A DNA stretch of 64,000 nt from Apis mellifera. Taxonomy: Eukaryota > Arthropoda > Insecta > Hymenoptera > Apidae. The stretch is taken from the NCBI RefSeq assembly GCF_003254395.2, contig NC_037646.1:10907381-10971380 (forward strand), given 5' to 3'. Positions within the stretch are counted from its first letter, which is position 1. Each line of letters begins with the position of its first letter. Shown one piece after another: positions 37,947-51,900 of this stretch. Under the pieces are notes generated by a model. The model saw only the letters and a program-made list of their open reading frames with translations, was not told where the DNA came from and did not search any database. The position numbers and the translations under genes are program-made.

Positions 37947-40514
37947 ATGATTTGTAAGTATGTTTTTTTATTGAAATACTTGTATGCTATTATTAAATCA
38001 TCGTTGAATAAAATTAATCAAAAAATAAATATTAAGAGTATATTGTGTTAATATTTTATTTTAGCTTCACTTAAAATAACGGATTGGACACCTGATTATT
38101 TTATTGCAAATCGATCGAATTGTAATGTGATCTTGGAAAATTTAGATACTTTAAATGAAATTCCGTTATTAAATAATGCTCCCCTTCATGAATTCAGAGA
38201 TAAACAATTAGTCCGATTTAAAGGGATGATTCAAGATATGCATGATCCTGAATATTATTTACAACAATATGAAGTGAAGAATAATCAAACTGAAACATTT
38301 GAGCTCAAATCTGGGATGTATATAGATACAGCAAAATGTTTGGTAATTATTTAATTAAAATTTTATTTCATAAGGCCTTTCAATATATTCTTTTGTCCAT
38401 ATTAAAATTAAAATTATATGGATGTATATCAATGAGGCTTATAGTAAATATATGGTAGTTTCAGGTGTGAAATGTGAAAAGAACAGCTTATTTCATGTAT
38501 ACAACTGCCTACATTATTATTTTATATGAATATTCAAGAATTATATAATACAAATATATTTTTAATATCTTTTTATTTGAAATTTAATAATTTTATTGTA
38601 TATATTTTTTAGCCACATGAAACAATTTTGTTGGAGTCGGAAAAAAACCAAAATTCAGAAAGACACACATGTATTGTAATATCAATTCCAGGTTTAAATG
38701 ATTGGGTAAAAAAAACATGCAAGCAATTACATTATTCAAAATTAATTAATAAGTATAAAAGAAATTTAGATGAAGATAATTGTGAACTTATGGATTGTTC
38801 AGAATCAGTACGAAAGAAAGAAAAAATTGATGATAATAAGAAAATAGAATCTGATACAAGGCAATGTTTAGTTTCAGAAGAATATATATTAAATTTTCCT
38901 ATTCCTATAAATGATGGTAAAGCTTGTATTGTAAAGGTTATTAATGAATTTTTAATATTTATATTTCATATAATATTAACAATTTTTATGTTATATAAAT
39001 CATATATGAAATTTGTTGTCATATAATTTATATTTTTTTCTATATTAAATTACAGATATATGAAGATGTGACTTTAAAGCTGAATCAAATTATTGAAATA
39101 ATAGCTTTTATATCTCTGGATCCTTTTTTAAATATTGTTCATTCAGATGAGACTATGACAGAAGCTGAAATAACTGTTCATCATCCACCTGCATCTCTTG
39201 TTCCGCGATTACATGCTATAAAAATAATCCAATCAATTAAACAAGACATAAAAATTGTTTCAGAAGTAACGTCTAAAGCAGAATTAATAAGAAATGATCT
39301 TCATTTAATATTAAGTGAACTTCTGTTTGGAGATCATTTAGCTGCAGATTATTTAATCTGTCATTTACTTTCCTCAGTGTAAATATATTTAATTTATTAT
39401 TTTTTTTATTTTATTTCACGATAAAAATCTGATTAACACGTTTTTAAAATCATTATTTTAGCTATATGAGAAGAGATTATTTTTGTCTTGGTACTTATCC
39501 CTTAAATATAACACATTTCCCTGTGATTAAATATAAAGAATTTCCCAAAGACTTATACAAATTTTTAACTTTACTTGTTAAAAAAAGTCACTTATTGGAA
39601 ATTACTTTGGAGAATTTAAATGATTTGAATTTAATACCAAAGTAAGTAAATATTAATTTAAATATAATTTTTTCCATATAAATGTTTAATATTATCTAAT
39701 TTACTATATATTTTTTTTATTATTAGAAAAGATTATGAATGTAATCGACTAACTAGTGGAGTTCTCCAACTGAGCGACAATACACATCTTATAATAGATG
39801 AAACAGGATTAACTACTGGTCAAATAACACAAGCTGGAAGAGAAAATTACAATGCGATTTGCGATTTGATTAACTTTCAAAAACTGACATATGATTTTAA
39901 ATTTTATAAAATAGAATATGAAACTGATATTCCAGTATTAATTTTATCAGAAGCTAAATCTTTTATTCCGGTATGAAAAAAATTTATATGTAATAATATT
40001 TATGAATGAATTAAATTAATTATGAATAATATATATCCATTTTAGTGTCAAACTCAAATAATTCTAAAAATAGATTCAGAATCGGAAAATTTATATTCTC
40101 AAGTAAAAGAAATTGCGGAGCAATATTTAAGAGATGAAAATCGATTGATAAATATTCGACAGTATTTAGAAGTAATACGGGATACGAAATTCGAATTAAA
40201 TGATGAAGACGTTATAAAGGTAATTAATATTGTTTTAACTTCTAGAAATTATCCATATTTTGATAAAATATTTCATTATATATACATAAAAAAATATATA
40301 TTTGATATGTATTTTTGTTTTTCATTAGGAAATTCAAAATGATTTCGTACAATGGAAAGAAATAAACAAAAATGTTGACAATTTACACTCATTAATGGTA
40401 TTGTCTAGATTATTATCTTTGTCATATGGATCAAATACCTTAACTATAGAATATTGGAAAAAAGCAGTCCAAATGGAAATAGAAAGATTAAATAGATTAC
40501 CAGAAAAAAAATAA
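37947..40514 (+). CDS. MCMBP: MCM complex-binding protein
   Basis: MCMBP associates with MCM3-7 and helps assemble, stabilise and unload the replicative helicase in the nucleus. Eight coding exons (37947-37953, 38065-38342, 38613-38936, 39056-39378, 39462-39641, 39727-39970, 40046-40219, 40329-40514) give 571 residues; the first contributes only MI and one base. Family features: an N-terminal DWTPDYF, then IPLLNNAPLHEFRDKQLVRFKGMIQDMHDPEYYL (shown in family members as an OB-like region), HETILLESE with the linker to SIPGLNDWV, HHPPASLVPRLHAI, LLFGDHLAADYLICHLLSS, LTSGVLQLSDNTHLIIDET and NYNAICDLINFQKLTYDF. The C-terminal VLSRLLSLSYGSNTLTIEYW is the usual end. The central 38700-38930 part is a divergent charged linker. 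Only 1.1 kb separates it from the cactus-like gene upstream. Confidence 0.95.
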
Positions 40515-41380
40515 ATTTAATTCGATTGAAAATTAAAAAATTAGTATAATCCTAGATTATTTTTTTATATATTTTAATAAAAAATTTTTTATTAAAAATT
40601 TTATTATTTAATATTTCAGCCTAATAATTTATCATCATTAATTATTAATTATGAATTATCATAAATTATGCAAACTATTTGCTAATACATATCTAAAAAA
40701 TAATATTAGAATATATATTATAAAAAGTAATATTTATGTATATATTATTAATTTATATATTTGCTAAATTCCATTTTGCTTTATTCATATACTATGTATA
40801 TTTAAGATAATATTTCTCTAGAAAATGGAAATAGCATTATTTTTATTTTCATAGTTAATTCTTAAAAAATATTGTCAATTTTGAAATATTTTCAAGAATT
40901 TCTTGATTGATTATTTATATTACTAAAATGTCGATTTGTCTTTGTTTTGATATTAAACATCTAATATATTATAATTACCAAAGAAAGATCATAGAAGTCA
41001 CTTATTTCATGTAAAATGTTAATAAGATTAATATTATGAAAGATATAGTATATATGATTTATTTTACTATAAGAAAGAAAAGAAAAGAAGCCAAGGTAAA
41101 AGCTGTTGATAATTTTATTTGGATATTTATCCCTTATCGGCAGCGTGAAATTGATTAAAAATTGAAATTAGAAACATAAATTATATCTAATGGAATAATT
41201 CTAGTCAAATAGAGATTATCGTTAAAAAAGATTATCTAAAAAAGATTGTTAATTTATGGATATATTAAATATTATTCTATTAATTAAAAATTGAAATTCG
41301 AGACATATTAAATATTATTCTGTTAAGGAAATATTGAAATTCGAGAAATTGTAGAGATCAAAGTCCGATCCCTCGTTAGG
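40515..41380. other. 3' flanks of MCMBP and CIMIP2-like genes
   Basis: AT-rich convergent region between the two stop codons. It holds presumed 3' UTRs only; no coding or RNA signal was seen. Confidence 0.55.
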
Positions 41381-44005
41381 TCAGTTTAAACGAGCCACAT
41401 TTAAAACTTTTTCTACACTATTAGCATCCGTTAATTTACCAACTCTTTGTTCACGTTCCTTTCGTACTAATTCCAATCCTTTTTTGGCAGCTTGTGCGTA
41501 TCTTTTCGAAAGCGCAACTTCTCCCTTGACACCCGGAATATGGCCAGTATAACCTACGATTGGTGGTCTTTCGGGAGAAATTTCATAATCTGTAAACAAT
41601 ATTAAGTTCAATTAAATTTTTTATTATTTATTAAGTTCATTGAAAATTGCAAAAAACATGATCGTATAATATAGTACATACGAAATGTAGTTAGTCGATT
41701 TTTATCATTATCACGATCGGTTAGAACATTTATATCAGTTTGGGTTTGTAATAAAAGATTTCTAGAGGTAGCGTTTCTCTCTGCAGTTTGAGTAAGATCT
41801 CTACGAGCTTTCAATTTAATTTGATTTTCACGCCATTCTCTAGTACCTTCTTCCACTGCTCGCATAAAAGATAGACCATATCTAGTATTAAAACCAGGAA
41901 TATACCCTACAATGAAATGATTAAATACTTTAATTAATTCACTTTCAATATATATACAATATATATGCAATATATATACAACAGATACAATATATATATA
42001 TAAATTATACGATTTTTTAATTTTAGTATTAATTTTAACTCGATAAAGATCAAATCTATATCTATTTATTTACCAGTATATCCTAAGATGTATGGAGGAG
42101 GAGGTTTTAAGAGATGCCTCTCATTTTTCCAATCCGTGTTTGTATCTTTTTCACAAAGAATCGTCGTGTTTTCACGCATATCTTTTTCACAATTGGGTCT
42201 GTAAGGTCCTGTCTTGAGAATTTTCTTTTCAAGTAATTCCTGTATGATGCAATATGCTCATGGAAGTTTTGATTAATTTTACAAGTGAATAATTTCCTCC
42301 GTTATTTTTTTCTCGATTTCTTTTTTTCTTTTCTCAATGCGAAATCGGATCGTTAATATTTGCTTATTCTTACCTTCATAATTTCTTGAGTGCATGCTCC
42401 AAATCGTTTTCCAACTCGAAATCTAAGAGTGGGACAGTGTCCTGTATAGCTGGAAAAAAATAAAATAGATTTATTGAATGAAACAATAATTTCCATTGAT
42501 CCGAAATTGTAGATGAAATAATTGTAATAGAATTATGGAAAAAATGACATCGATCGACTAATGAATAAAAATATTATTCAATGAAAAAATTATAACAGCC
42601 GATTAAACGCATAGTTTAATTTTTCGCGCTTATTCAAGCGCGCATGCGCACGTGTTTCATTGAAAACTGATTCAGAGCAAAATTTTGTTCTATTGAAGAA
42701 ACATTACGAAAAGCATAAACAAGATAGTTTGGATATTTTAAAATTTTTTGATTAATTCTCTTCTTTTTAAAATTCTATTAATATTTTTAGATCGAATAAT
42801 TTAACAATTATTTTTTTCTTATTGATATATATTGTTTTTTTTAACTTCTTTCATTTAACAAATTATGAATACAATGAATATATAATGAAAATAAATATGA
42901 ATATACAATGAAATAATTTTTATTCACTTTAAATTCCTGAATGAAAGTTTTTCTTCGAATCGATCAATAATATGCAAATTAATCGGAAGTATACGGATAA
43001 GTTAAACGGTGCAATAGGCGAGAGAAAGAAGAAATACAAAACGAAAATTTACTATAGTTAACAATAACTCGACTATATGACTCAACTTGCTTAAAAAATA
43101 GTTTCGCGCGCAGATCTATTGATCATATTTCATTACATCAAATATTTAATTCCATCGATCAAAATACCAGAAATTTTACTTATGCGTATCGATTTATTTG
43201 AGTCGACCATCAAATTTTTATGACATTAATATTTCGCAAGATCTCTCTTCATTTTGTTCATATCATAATTTTATCATGAAAATTATATCGTTAAAAACGT
43301 AATTACATACTTAATTATCAATTATTAATTCACACATATATGATAGAAAAAAAGACGCGCTCAACGTTTTCTACACTATATTTACGCTGCATACTTTTTT
43401 AAAACTATTACACCTACCTATTGCATTCGATTCGATTATGACCAAACAAAAGAAAACTAAACTCACATTCGATATCTTTCCCGATCATCCGTTCCTCTAG
43501 TCCCTTATCTACGCCTAATCCGACTATTAACAACAATTGAAAAACCGTTCCAACATGGTACTTCAAAAATCAATCTCTCTACACCTTAAAAGCCCGTGTG
43601 CTAGCCCGTGCGCTATTGTGTATTGCACGCTATTCTATTCGCTTACGTTACGCAATCAAAAATAAACGGTGCTACTAGAAAATATTTAGCGTTAACAATC
43701 AACGTTGCAAATTCAATTAATACTGTTCAATACCGATGCAAGTGTTTGCCGCACGGCAAGAAATTCGAACCTATCTCGGTTCGCGTACGAGATGGGGGGA
43801 GAGAAAAAAAGAAAAAAAAAAAAAGAAAGAAACATGATCAAATTACAACATGTAATCGGATATCCGTTTAAACATCGGTAATATTCTAGCAAATATTACG
43901 CGTGTCTACCTATCTACCTATCAAATCTTACCCAGGTAAATGAGCGGCATAACACTGTCTAAAAAATTGTTTCTTCTGTTCTTCGGACACCGGATCATAC
44001 ACCAT
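41381..44005 (-). CDS. CIMIP2/FAM166-like ciliary microtubule inner protein
   Basis: FAM166/CIMIP2 proteins bind inside the doublet microtubules of motile cilia and sperm flagella. Exons 44005-43932, 42449-42374, 42239-42074, 41906-41682 and 41589-41381 give 249 residues with closing phases. The diagnostic feature is a thrice-repeated glycine-tyrosine motif with a nearby proline: LPGYTGHCP (about 23-31), LGYTGYIPGFNTRYG (about 102-116) and VGYTGHIPGVKG (about 192-203). The rest is charged and probably extended or helical, with LSFMRAVEEGTREW after the second motif. The start MVYDPVSEEQKKQFF is the only ATG in the first exon and fits the phase. Expression in testis and in ciliated sense organs is expected from the family. 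CIMIP2A, B or C cannot be distinguished. The 1.5-kb first intron contains an NRF1-type palindrome at 42640-42649. Confidence 0.85.
42640..42649. promoter_or_regulatory. GCGCATGCGC palindrome next to CACGTG
   Basis: A perfect NRF1/Ewg-type core directly followed by an overlapping CACGTG E-box (42649-42654). It lies in the first intron of the CIMIP2-like gene and may mark an internal promoter or enhancer. Confidence 0.4.
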
Positions 44006-45977
44006 CTTTCGATTTATTTATTTTTTTTTTTTAATATAATTTTTTATTATATTATCGATACGATTAACGTTTCAATCGTTTTCATCTTCCCCTTTTTTCG
44101 ATATTTACACTTCTCGAGCGTGGATATATGTGTATATATATATATTTTTTTTTTCCTCTTAATTTTTTTATAATGCAAAGTCTCGTTTAAAATTCGTTCG
44201 CTCTCGACTTCGATCGCGAACGAGAGTACGATCAGCAGTCACGCTTATGACTTGTCTAGTCATAAGAAACGTATACACATTATTGCACGTGCATGTATAT
44301 TAGTGATATACCGCATACTGAGAAGAATCGAAGCGAACGTTACGCGTGCCGCGCGCCTTGGTATACATACATACGTAAGTAGTCGAATAAAACGGCATCT
44401 CGTATGTACGGTCGTACAGTTACTTGTGTACATTAACACAGCAATTACGTTCCATTAGAATTAAAACCGTCTCCCCATTTCGATTCTCTTCCTCTTTTCT
44501 TCTTTGCACACAGATTCCTTTCAGATATAGATTCGTTCAACATTCTTTTTTTTCACCCCCTTCTTTTGCACGTGTTGCAAAAGATTATTTAATTTTACTC
44601 GTATCATTCATTCATTTTGTAATTTTTTTAAAAACAAGTTTTACGCACCAAGATCAAGTAACGGTTTCGCGTACCGTTATTAATAATTAATTGCTTCCTT
44701 GATATCATTTATTATTTATCTTATTAATTTCGAGAGAGAGAAAAAAAAATAAACACAAATTCGATTCTTTTTTTTATTACATTTAGAGAAAAAAATATAT
44801 TCTATGAAAGTTTTTCTTAATAATACAGATAATTCGATAATGCACAAGATAAACACAGGTGTTTATCCGAATAGTTGGTAAATATTCTATAAGAACAATT
44901 GATTCCACATATTAACTACGAAGCTTTTTCATTTCATTTAACAATCGTGAGCGTGACGCGCATTGCCGTTTTCCTTTCGCGTTTCATCGATAACTGGATA
45001 CGATTTAGTACCAGGCAATGGTCTCCTAGGAGTAACTCAACTTCGTTACCTTCAAGAAGATCGATACGTGGAGTAAGTGGGGAAAAGAAGAAAGGCCGCT
45101 TAAATCTGTACGATCGGTCGATTTAGAAAAATATTTTAAAAAAAATCTCGCACGCATCCGTTTGAAGAAAAAAATTTTACGTATATCGTCGACTGCTTTA
45201 GATTACATTGATTCGATGAAAATAACTCGACAATATATTGAGAAGAATGTATATATATTATATCGTATATAAATTAGCTACATATATTATCATTTCTCAT
45301 ATATGGTCAAATAATCGCTTAAATTATTTGTCATTGTATTTAATATTTTGTAAAAAATATTTATACGTTTTACTAATATATATAAGTTTGTTGAACGAAT
45401 TGCACGATTTAAATTGATAAATCTAGAAGGGGAAAAATACATAAATACATTGTTTCTTAAAAATATTTCTTTCGAATATTTTTATATTAAGAATCATATG
45501 TACATATAATAACCGTGTGACAACGATTCTCGCGTAATGTACAAGCTATGTACATATATATATATACATATATACATGTATATATATATGCATTTTATAT
45601 ATATACATATATGTATATATAGATATATATATATATATTCATCTGATGAATATATGAATTATTAAATAATACTTTTTTGTATTTGCAATTCACATTCACG
45701 TATTTTCAATACAGATTCATAAATTTCTCACATATATACTCACTGGTACATTTAGTAATAAAATTTTTGCTATGTAAAATCATACATTCAAAATACATAT
45801 GTACAGATTTGTTTTACAGAAATCAATCACATTTAATAAGATAATCAGAGTTTTTGTGTCATCAATGTTTTTTTTTTATAATATAAATTAAAGATTCCTC
45901 GTCAATTCTTCCTTTTTTATGCCTCGTTCTTTATATGTATACATAAAATGTTTATAACAAGATTTTTTTCAGTTAAA
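44006..45977. other. intergenic region between CIMIP2-like gene and IP6K
   Basis: The left part (about 44170-44460) is richer in CpG and GCACGTGC words and is the likely CIMIP2 promoter. The middle is AT-rich. At about 45553-45640 there is an imperfect (TA)n/(CATA)n repeat. The right end is the presumed 3' UTR of the IP6K gene. Frames here lack family signatures. Confidence 0.5.
45553..45640. repeat. imperfect TA/CATA microsatellite
   Basis: Interrupted runs of TA and CATATA units within the IP6K 3' flank. Confidence 0.8.
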
Positions 45978-48900
45978 TTAACCTTCAGTTAAAATTTCAA
46001 GTAGAAGTCGCTTTAAACTATCCAGACCGGTTAGAAAACCACAATCTGGACCTTGATGCACCATAGGAGAGTGAGCCGAGTTACAAGGCATGGTAGAACC
46101 GTGTACAAAGGTTGTGTGCGCAAAATCAATGATCCTCACGTCGACCAATGCCTCCTGAGATTTCTGTTTCATCTTTTTCATTTGATAAGGATAAGACGTG
46201 TATCTGTGGATTAAAACATCATTTCTTTTTTCAATTTATACATTCGATATTTGAGTTAGTTTCAAGCGAATGTCAAATAATCTTTTTTTTTCCTTCTTTT
46301 TTTTTTTTTTTCTTTTTTTTTTTTACAGCGATTAGCAAAACTACTTACGAATATCTGCTCGACATATTGGCACGTTTGAGTTCTTTTTCTATTCTCTTTT
46401 CTCTCTCGTAAATGTGAAATAATTCGTGCCCATGTTTTTGTCGCTTTATTCCAGGATCAGATCTAATTTCAATATCAGAATTAGCATCTTGCGTATCATT
46501 GTCCGAACTTTGCCCAAAGCAATATTCATCGCTCGAAGTGCCATAAACCATCCATTGTTCGTATCTGGGAGATTGGAGCATCCTGTCGATCAAGCTGTCC
46601 GTAGATCCAACGAAAACTGTCTCCTCACTGCTGGGATTGTCAGTTGGTCATCGCATAGAATGCATTATTAACTATTATTGCTTGGTTTATTTCCTTCTCT
46701 TCAGATATTATCGAATATTAAAACATGTAAAAGATTTACTATGGGCCGCGCAAAAAGTTCGAAATGTCTCGGCATGCGATATATAATAAATGCGTAAAAA
46801 TATTTATCTTTTTTATTGATTTTTTTTTTTTTGTTCCAGAAAATTACCAGATTTAATATAATGTAAATGTGATAATAATAAAGAGTAATTCGATTAATCG
46901 TTCCTTAACTAAATGAATTTAATATATTTAACGTAACAAACGTTATGTATAATTTCCTCCACTTATAGGTACGTTTACATGTATACTTACTATTATTTTA
47001 ATTTTTTTTTTCATGCATAGGTACGTAATATGTATCGAATGTATTGAAAAATAATGACAATTAAAACGCAAATTAACTTATTAGATACATCGTAAAATTT
47101 TCTTATATGTATATACATATACATATATAAATGTATATATATATACATTTCTTATATTTAGATACATGTTTAACATAGAAATGCTTGAAATAAGATAAAA
47201 TCTTAATTTTATGAATTATCATCTGGAATTTTATCATTTTAATTTAAAGTTTTCATTTAATCATCTTAAATCTCTTAAATTTTTAATATGTTTTCCATTT
47301 TAATCAATGAGATACAACGAAGTTTTCACACAGCCCTGTCATTAGATTTCACATGGTACAATGTATGACCTCTTACCATCTATTAACCCTTTTACTGCCC
47401 AGACCATAGCGGGCATGCAGGCCCTGTGGGTCATATATTTCGAGTAAAAGAGAATGTTTATATCTCATATACAGGATGCAAAGTAAATGGCGAAATTTAC
47501 TTTTCAAAAAAATTGTTTTTCTTATTTTATGATACAAACAAGAAATTTTGTTTTAATATATGTGATTCAAATAATTCTTAATAATATTATAACCTATATG
47601 AATATGCAAATATGCATTTTAAATATATTTCATCGTTAAATATTAATCATCTATATAAATTATTAATATAAATTATATATTACGATAGAAAGTCTTTAAA
47701 GTGAATGCATAATTCGCATTTTTCGTGAAAAAAACATTTATAGCTATTCTACATTCTTTTACGTATTGTACTACATTGTCTGCGTATAACCTATAACATA
47801 TAGATTTTCGCTTTACAAAGAAAATTTTATAAAAAGGTTAATATGGAATGGTAATATTATATAATATTATAATTTATTAATGATAAATATTATATAATTT
47901 ATTATTTTTTTTTTAAATTTTATTATTTACCATTTTATTTATACTTTTTTAAACTCACTTGTTGCTTTATACATATATTAGCAATTTATCTTTTTTAGTT
48001 TGTGTCATAAAATAAAAATATATACATGTTAATATACATATATACATATATAAATATACATCAAACTTAAAAAGATAAACAAATAATTTATATAAATATA
48101 CTTTCAATATAATAATAAAATTCACCACTTACTAAACGTCATGTATTGCCTAATTTCGTTTATTGCATAAGATTAATCGAGTTAAATTATTAATTAAATT
48201 AAAAAATATACATTCAATGAGTGATAAAAAATAGATATACATACACGCACGCACACTTGCAGATGTATGCATACATGTATATCTATATATGTTGCGTATA
48301 CATACATATATAAGATCTCAGAATACAGAATATTCATATAAACTAGTGAAAAAAAAAAAATGTAATATTCCTTTAAAAAAATAAAAAATAAAAATCGAAA
48401 TAAATATATATAAACAAATTAATTTTTTATATTCATAATTTCGATTAATAACTCGTATCCTTCATTTATCAAATATATAACAAAATAATTTTGAAATACC
48501 TTGCGTTTATATACTTTTTTTCATAACTTTTTTAAAATATATGTGATTATTATTAAAATAAAAATCGTTTGTAAAAACATCAATATTAAAATGCAAATTT
48601 TAAATGTTTAAATGTATATTAAATTTAAATCACAAAGAAATAATTCTATTCAAGTTTCTCTTCCTATCTATTCCTTTATGAATATAATCTACATCTTACA
48701 AAATATAAAATATTTTTCGTAAATACATATATACATATACATATGCAGGACATATACAGATACATATACACATACACATACATATATGCGCATACGCATG
48801 ATATAATGTAAATGTCCCTTTAATTTTTTTTTTTTCATTTTAGTGCAGAAATATTTGCACCTAATAACTTTTGTAGAGCTGTACTCTACACTTGAGCAAC

Positions 48901-51900
48901 AATATACCTACGAAAGGATTTTGAAATCCACCACTTTCAGCTTTGATCCTCCCCTAGTAAGAAACTGGGCTCGATTAGGGACTGGTATTGCCGCGCTTTA
49001 TTATAGTTCGGCCGTAATAAAGAGCAGTTTTCTAAAAAGTGATGGTACACAGAAATATACATGCTTAAATTACGAAAATATCGCAATATCAGTTTTTTAG
49101 TGTAATGATTCGATGAAAATAAGTTATGATTTTTATCCTTAGTTGATTCCTAAAGAAAAATGTAAATAGAGCAAATTGTTTATATCAGTTATTAATTATA
49201 TAATTATTATTGTAAATAAATATTTCTTAGTCTGAGCGAATATAATGAAAATTTCTCTTATATTTGTTCAATATTTTTTATATATATATACATATATATA
49301 TTTAATTAAATTATATATACATATACATATATAAATAATAAAATATATATATAAAATTATTAATAAAAAATTAATAAAGAACCATTTGAAAGAACCATTG
49401 AACTTTTAAATTACAAATAATAAATTTTCGAATCTATAATATGTACAATATAGTGATTATTCACAAAAGAGTCATTGTTTACTTGATTAAAAAAATTATA
49501 CAATGTATAAAAACTATAAAATGTGTATATCTATTCTAAGAAATATTTATAATGCTATATAACGTAGAATAATTTTTAATTATTGTGAGTATCAATACAC
49601 TAAGGGACTGAAAATGCGATATTTTCTCTAAACCGGTTTTTAACAAAATATAATTGAAATAAATAATTTGAATATACATTGAAATCGTCGTAATAGCTAA
49701 CCCTCCAATTTTCTGATGGAGTATGTTATATTTTCAATTTGAAAATGAATATTAATATATGAACATCTCGATATATGCAATTATTTTAAATTTTATCAAA
49801 TGTAATTTATCTTGTTCGATTACTTTGGTAGAAGTTTCGATAAAAATTATGATAAATGATTTATTTAAAGAAAGAAAACATATACACAAAAAGAAAAGAA
49901 AAAAGAATATATATATACACATATATATAATATGTAGATTCGGATAAATTATTAAAAAATATACGCATGATATACTTTATACATACATACTTCACCAGAT
50001 TGTGTATTTCGATTTCTATTTAAATATATCGGAGGGTTAAATGTATTAAATTGTTTATATTGATATGTGCAATTATCATCTAATTATAATATTTAAAAGA
50101 AAAAGAAAAAGAAATATTTGTTAGATTCCTATTGTTGTAATACATCAAAATAATATACATACATATATATATAAAATATAATAAGTATAAATAAAAATAT
50201 AATAATATTAAATACTACTAAATAAATTATTTCATAAAACGTAAAAAAATGTAAACAAAGATTTACACCTGAAATTATATTTTGCTGTAAATTTTTGACG
50301 AAATCACAACGTTAGGAATTTAATTCAGATTTAATTTAGATCTTTCCGTATCGAATCGTTTTTTGTAAATCATATTGAAATATACCATATTTATTTGTTC
50401 ATATTTTTAAATTCATATAATTTTAAAGAAAATTATGTATACAATTTATTTTTAAATCTATTTTATTATTATAATCTATTAATATTTATAAATTTAATAT
50501 TGATATTAAATATAATAATATTTACAAATATTTACGAATCGAAACGAAACAATCAATATTTTTTTATCTAAAAATGTTAACAACAATGTTTACCCGCTAA
50601 TGATTGAAAAAAAAAATATCAATTACAAACCTTGTAGGGTAAAATCTGGCGATACGTTTGGCCTCTCGAGTTGCTGCCTTGTCAAATCCTCTGTGTAAAG
50701 TACTCGTTTGACCGATTTCTTCTTCGATTGAAAGATTATAATCTGTGGAACTGTTACTTATGTCACCATCGTAACAGCTATCCGAAGTATGAGGACCGTC
50801 ATCACTAATAGAACTAGAATTTGTTGAATCTTCGTCCATTTGTAATAAAGATGATGAATGACCGAACCCCGAAAAATCCATTTGACAACCTTCATAAACG
50901 ACTAATAATGAACTAAAACAAATTTAATAGAGAGCATATGAATTTCTAACATTTTTAATATAATATTCATGATAAAAAATTTGAATTGAGTACTTTTCTT
51001 TTTAACTCCTAAATAATAGTGTTCTTGAAAATATTCCAACGAAAAATTACCACGAATAAAATCGATAGCTGCTTTGTCTCTCTATTGCACGTCGTAATTG
51101 TTCTAATCGTGATACCACTTTTTCGATAACTAACGTACGTAAACAAAAACCATTATGAAAAAAACGATACAATGCTGCTTTAAAACCTTCTTCATTTAAC
51201 GCTCTACCCCAATATTTATCCCTTTTCACATAATGATTGGTATTGGCTTGATAAACCTATAATATATATCATTTATGTATCATATTTGTAATATCTTACT
51301 ATAAAATTTTATAAATAAAGTTACTGCTATTATTACTTTTATTATTAATATTATATAGATTTCAATATAAAAATATTATATATCATTTCAATATTATATT
51401 ATATATCACGAACCTGCATTCCACACAATCTAACACCTAAAGAGGCTGATGTACTAGCAGCACATTTTGCAATTTGTTTATTACGTTTTTCAACAGATGC
51501 ATCATCACCATGTTGTCTGGTTCCCATTTTCAGGTCCAATATACATGGATGAGTATATTGTGATGTTATATTTTCCAATAAAAGGAAATCTTTAAGAAAA
51601 CAAAAAAAAAAAATTACCAATCATTTTTTTTCAATTATTAAAAATTATCAATTACTATAGAAAAAATTATTAATCATATATATTACAATTCTTATATTAT
51701 TCTTTTCTTAAAAAATATTAATTTTGTATAACTTTCTTATACAAAAATATTATTTAATGTTTACATACATACATTGTCTATTTGGTGCATTGTCCAAATG
51801 CATTCCTGGTTTTAATATCCCTGCTAATGTGTTATCACGATGAATTTTCATTCTAATACAAAAAAATTAATAATTATAATTAATAATTAAAATTTATTAT

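Larger units (their letters stand above)
46631..50630. other. 4-kb intron of IP6K with repeat and mobile-element-like remnants
   Basis: Mostly AT-rich with CATA/TATA microsatellites (for example about 48720-48790). It contains a piggyBac-like TTAA-CCC end near 47383, an exon-like GC-richer island at about 48880-49045 and a possible TTAA-type miniature element at 49701-50036, each described separately. Confidence 0.6.
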
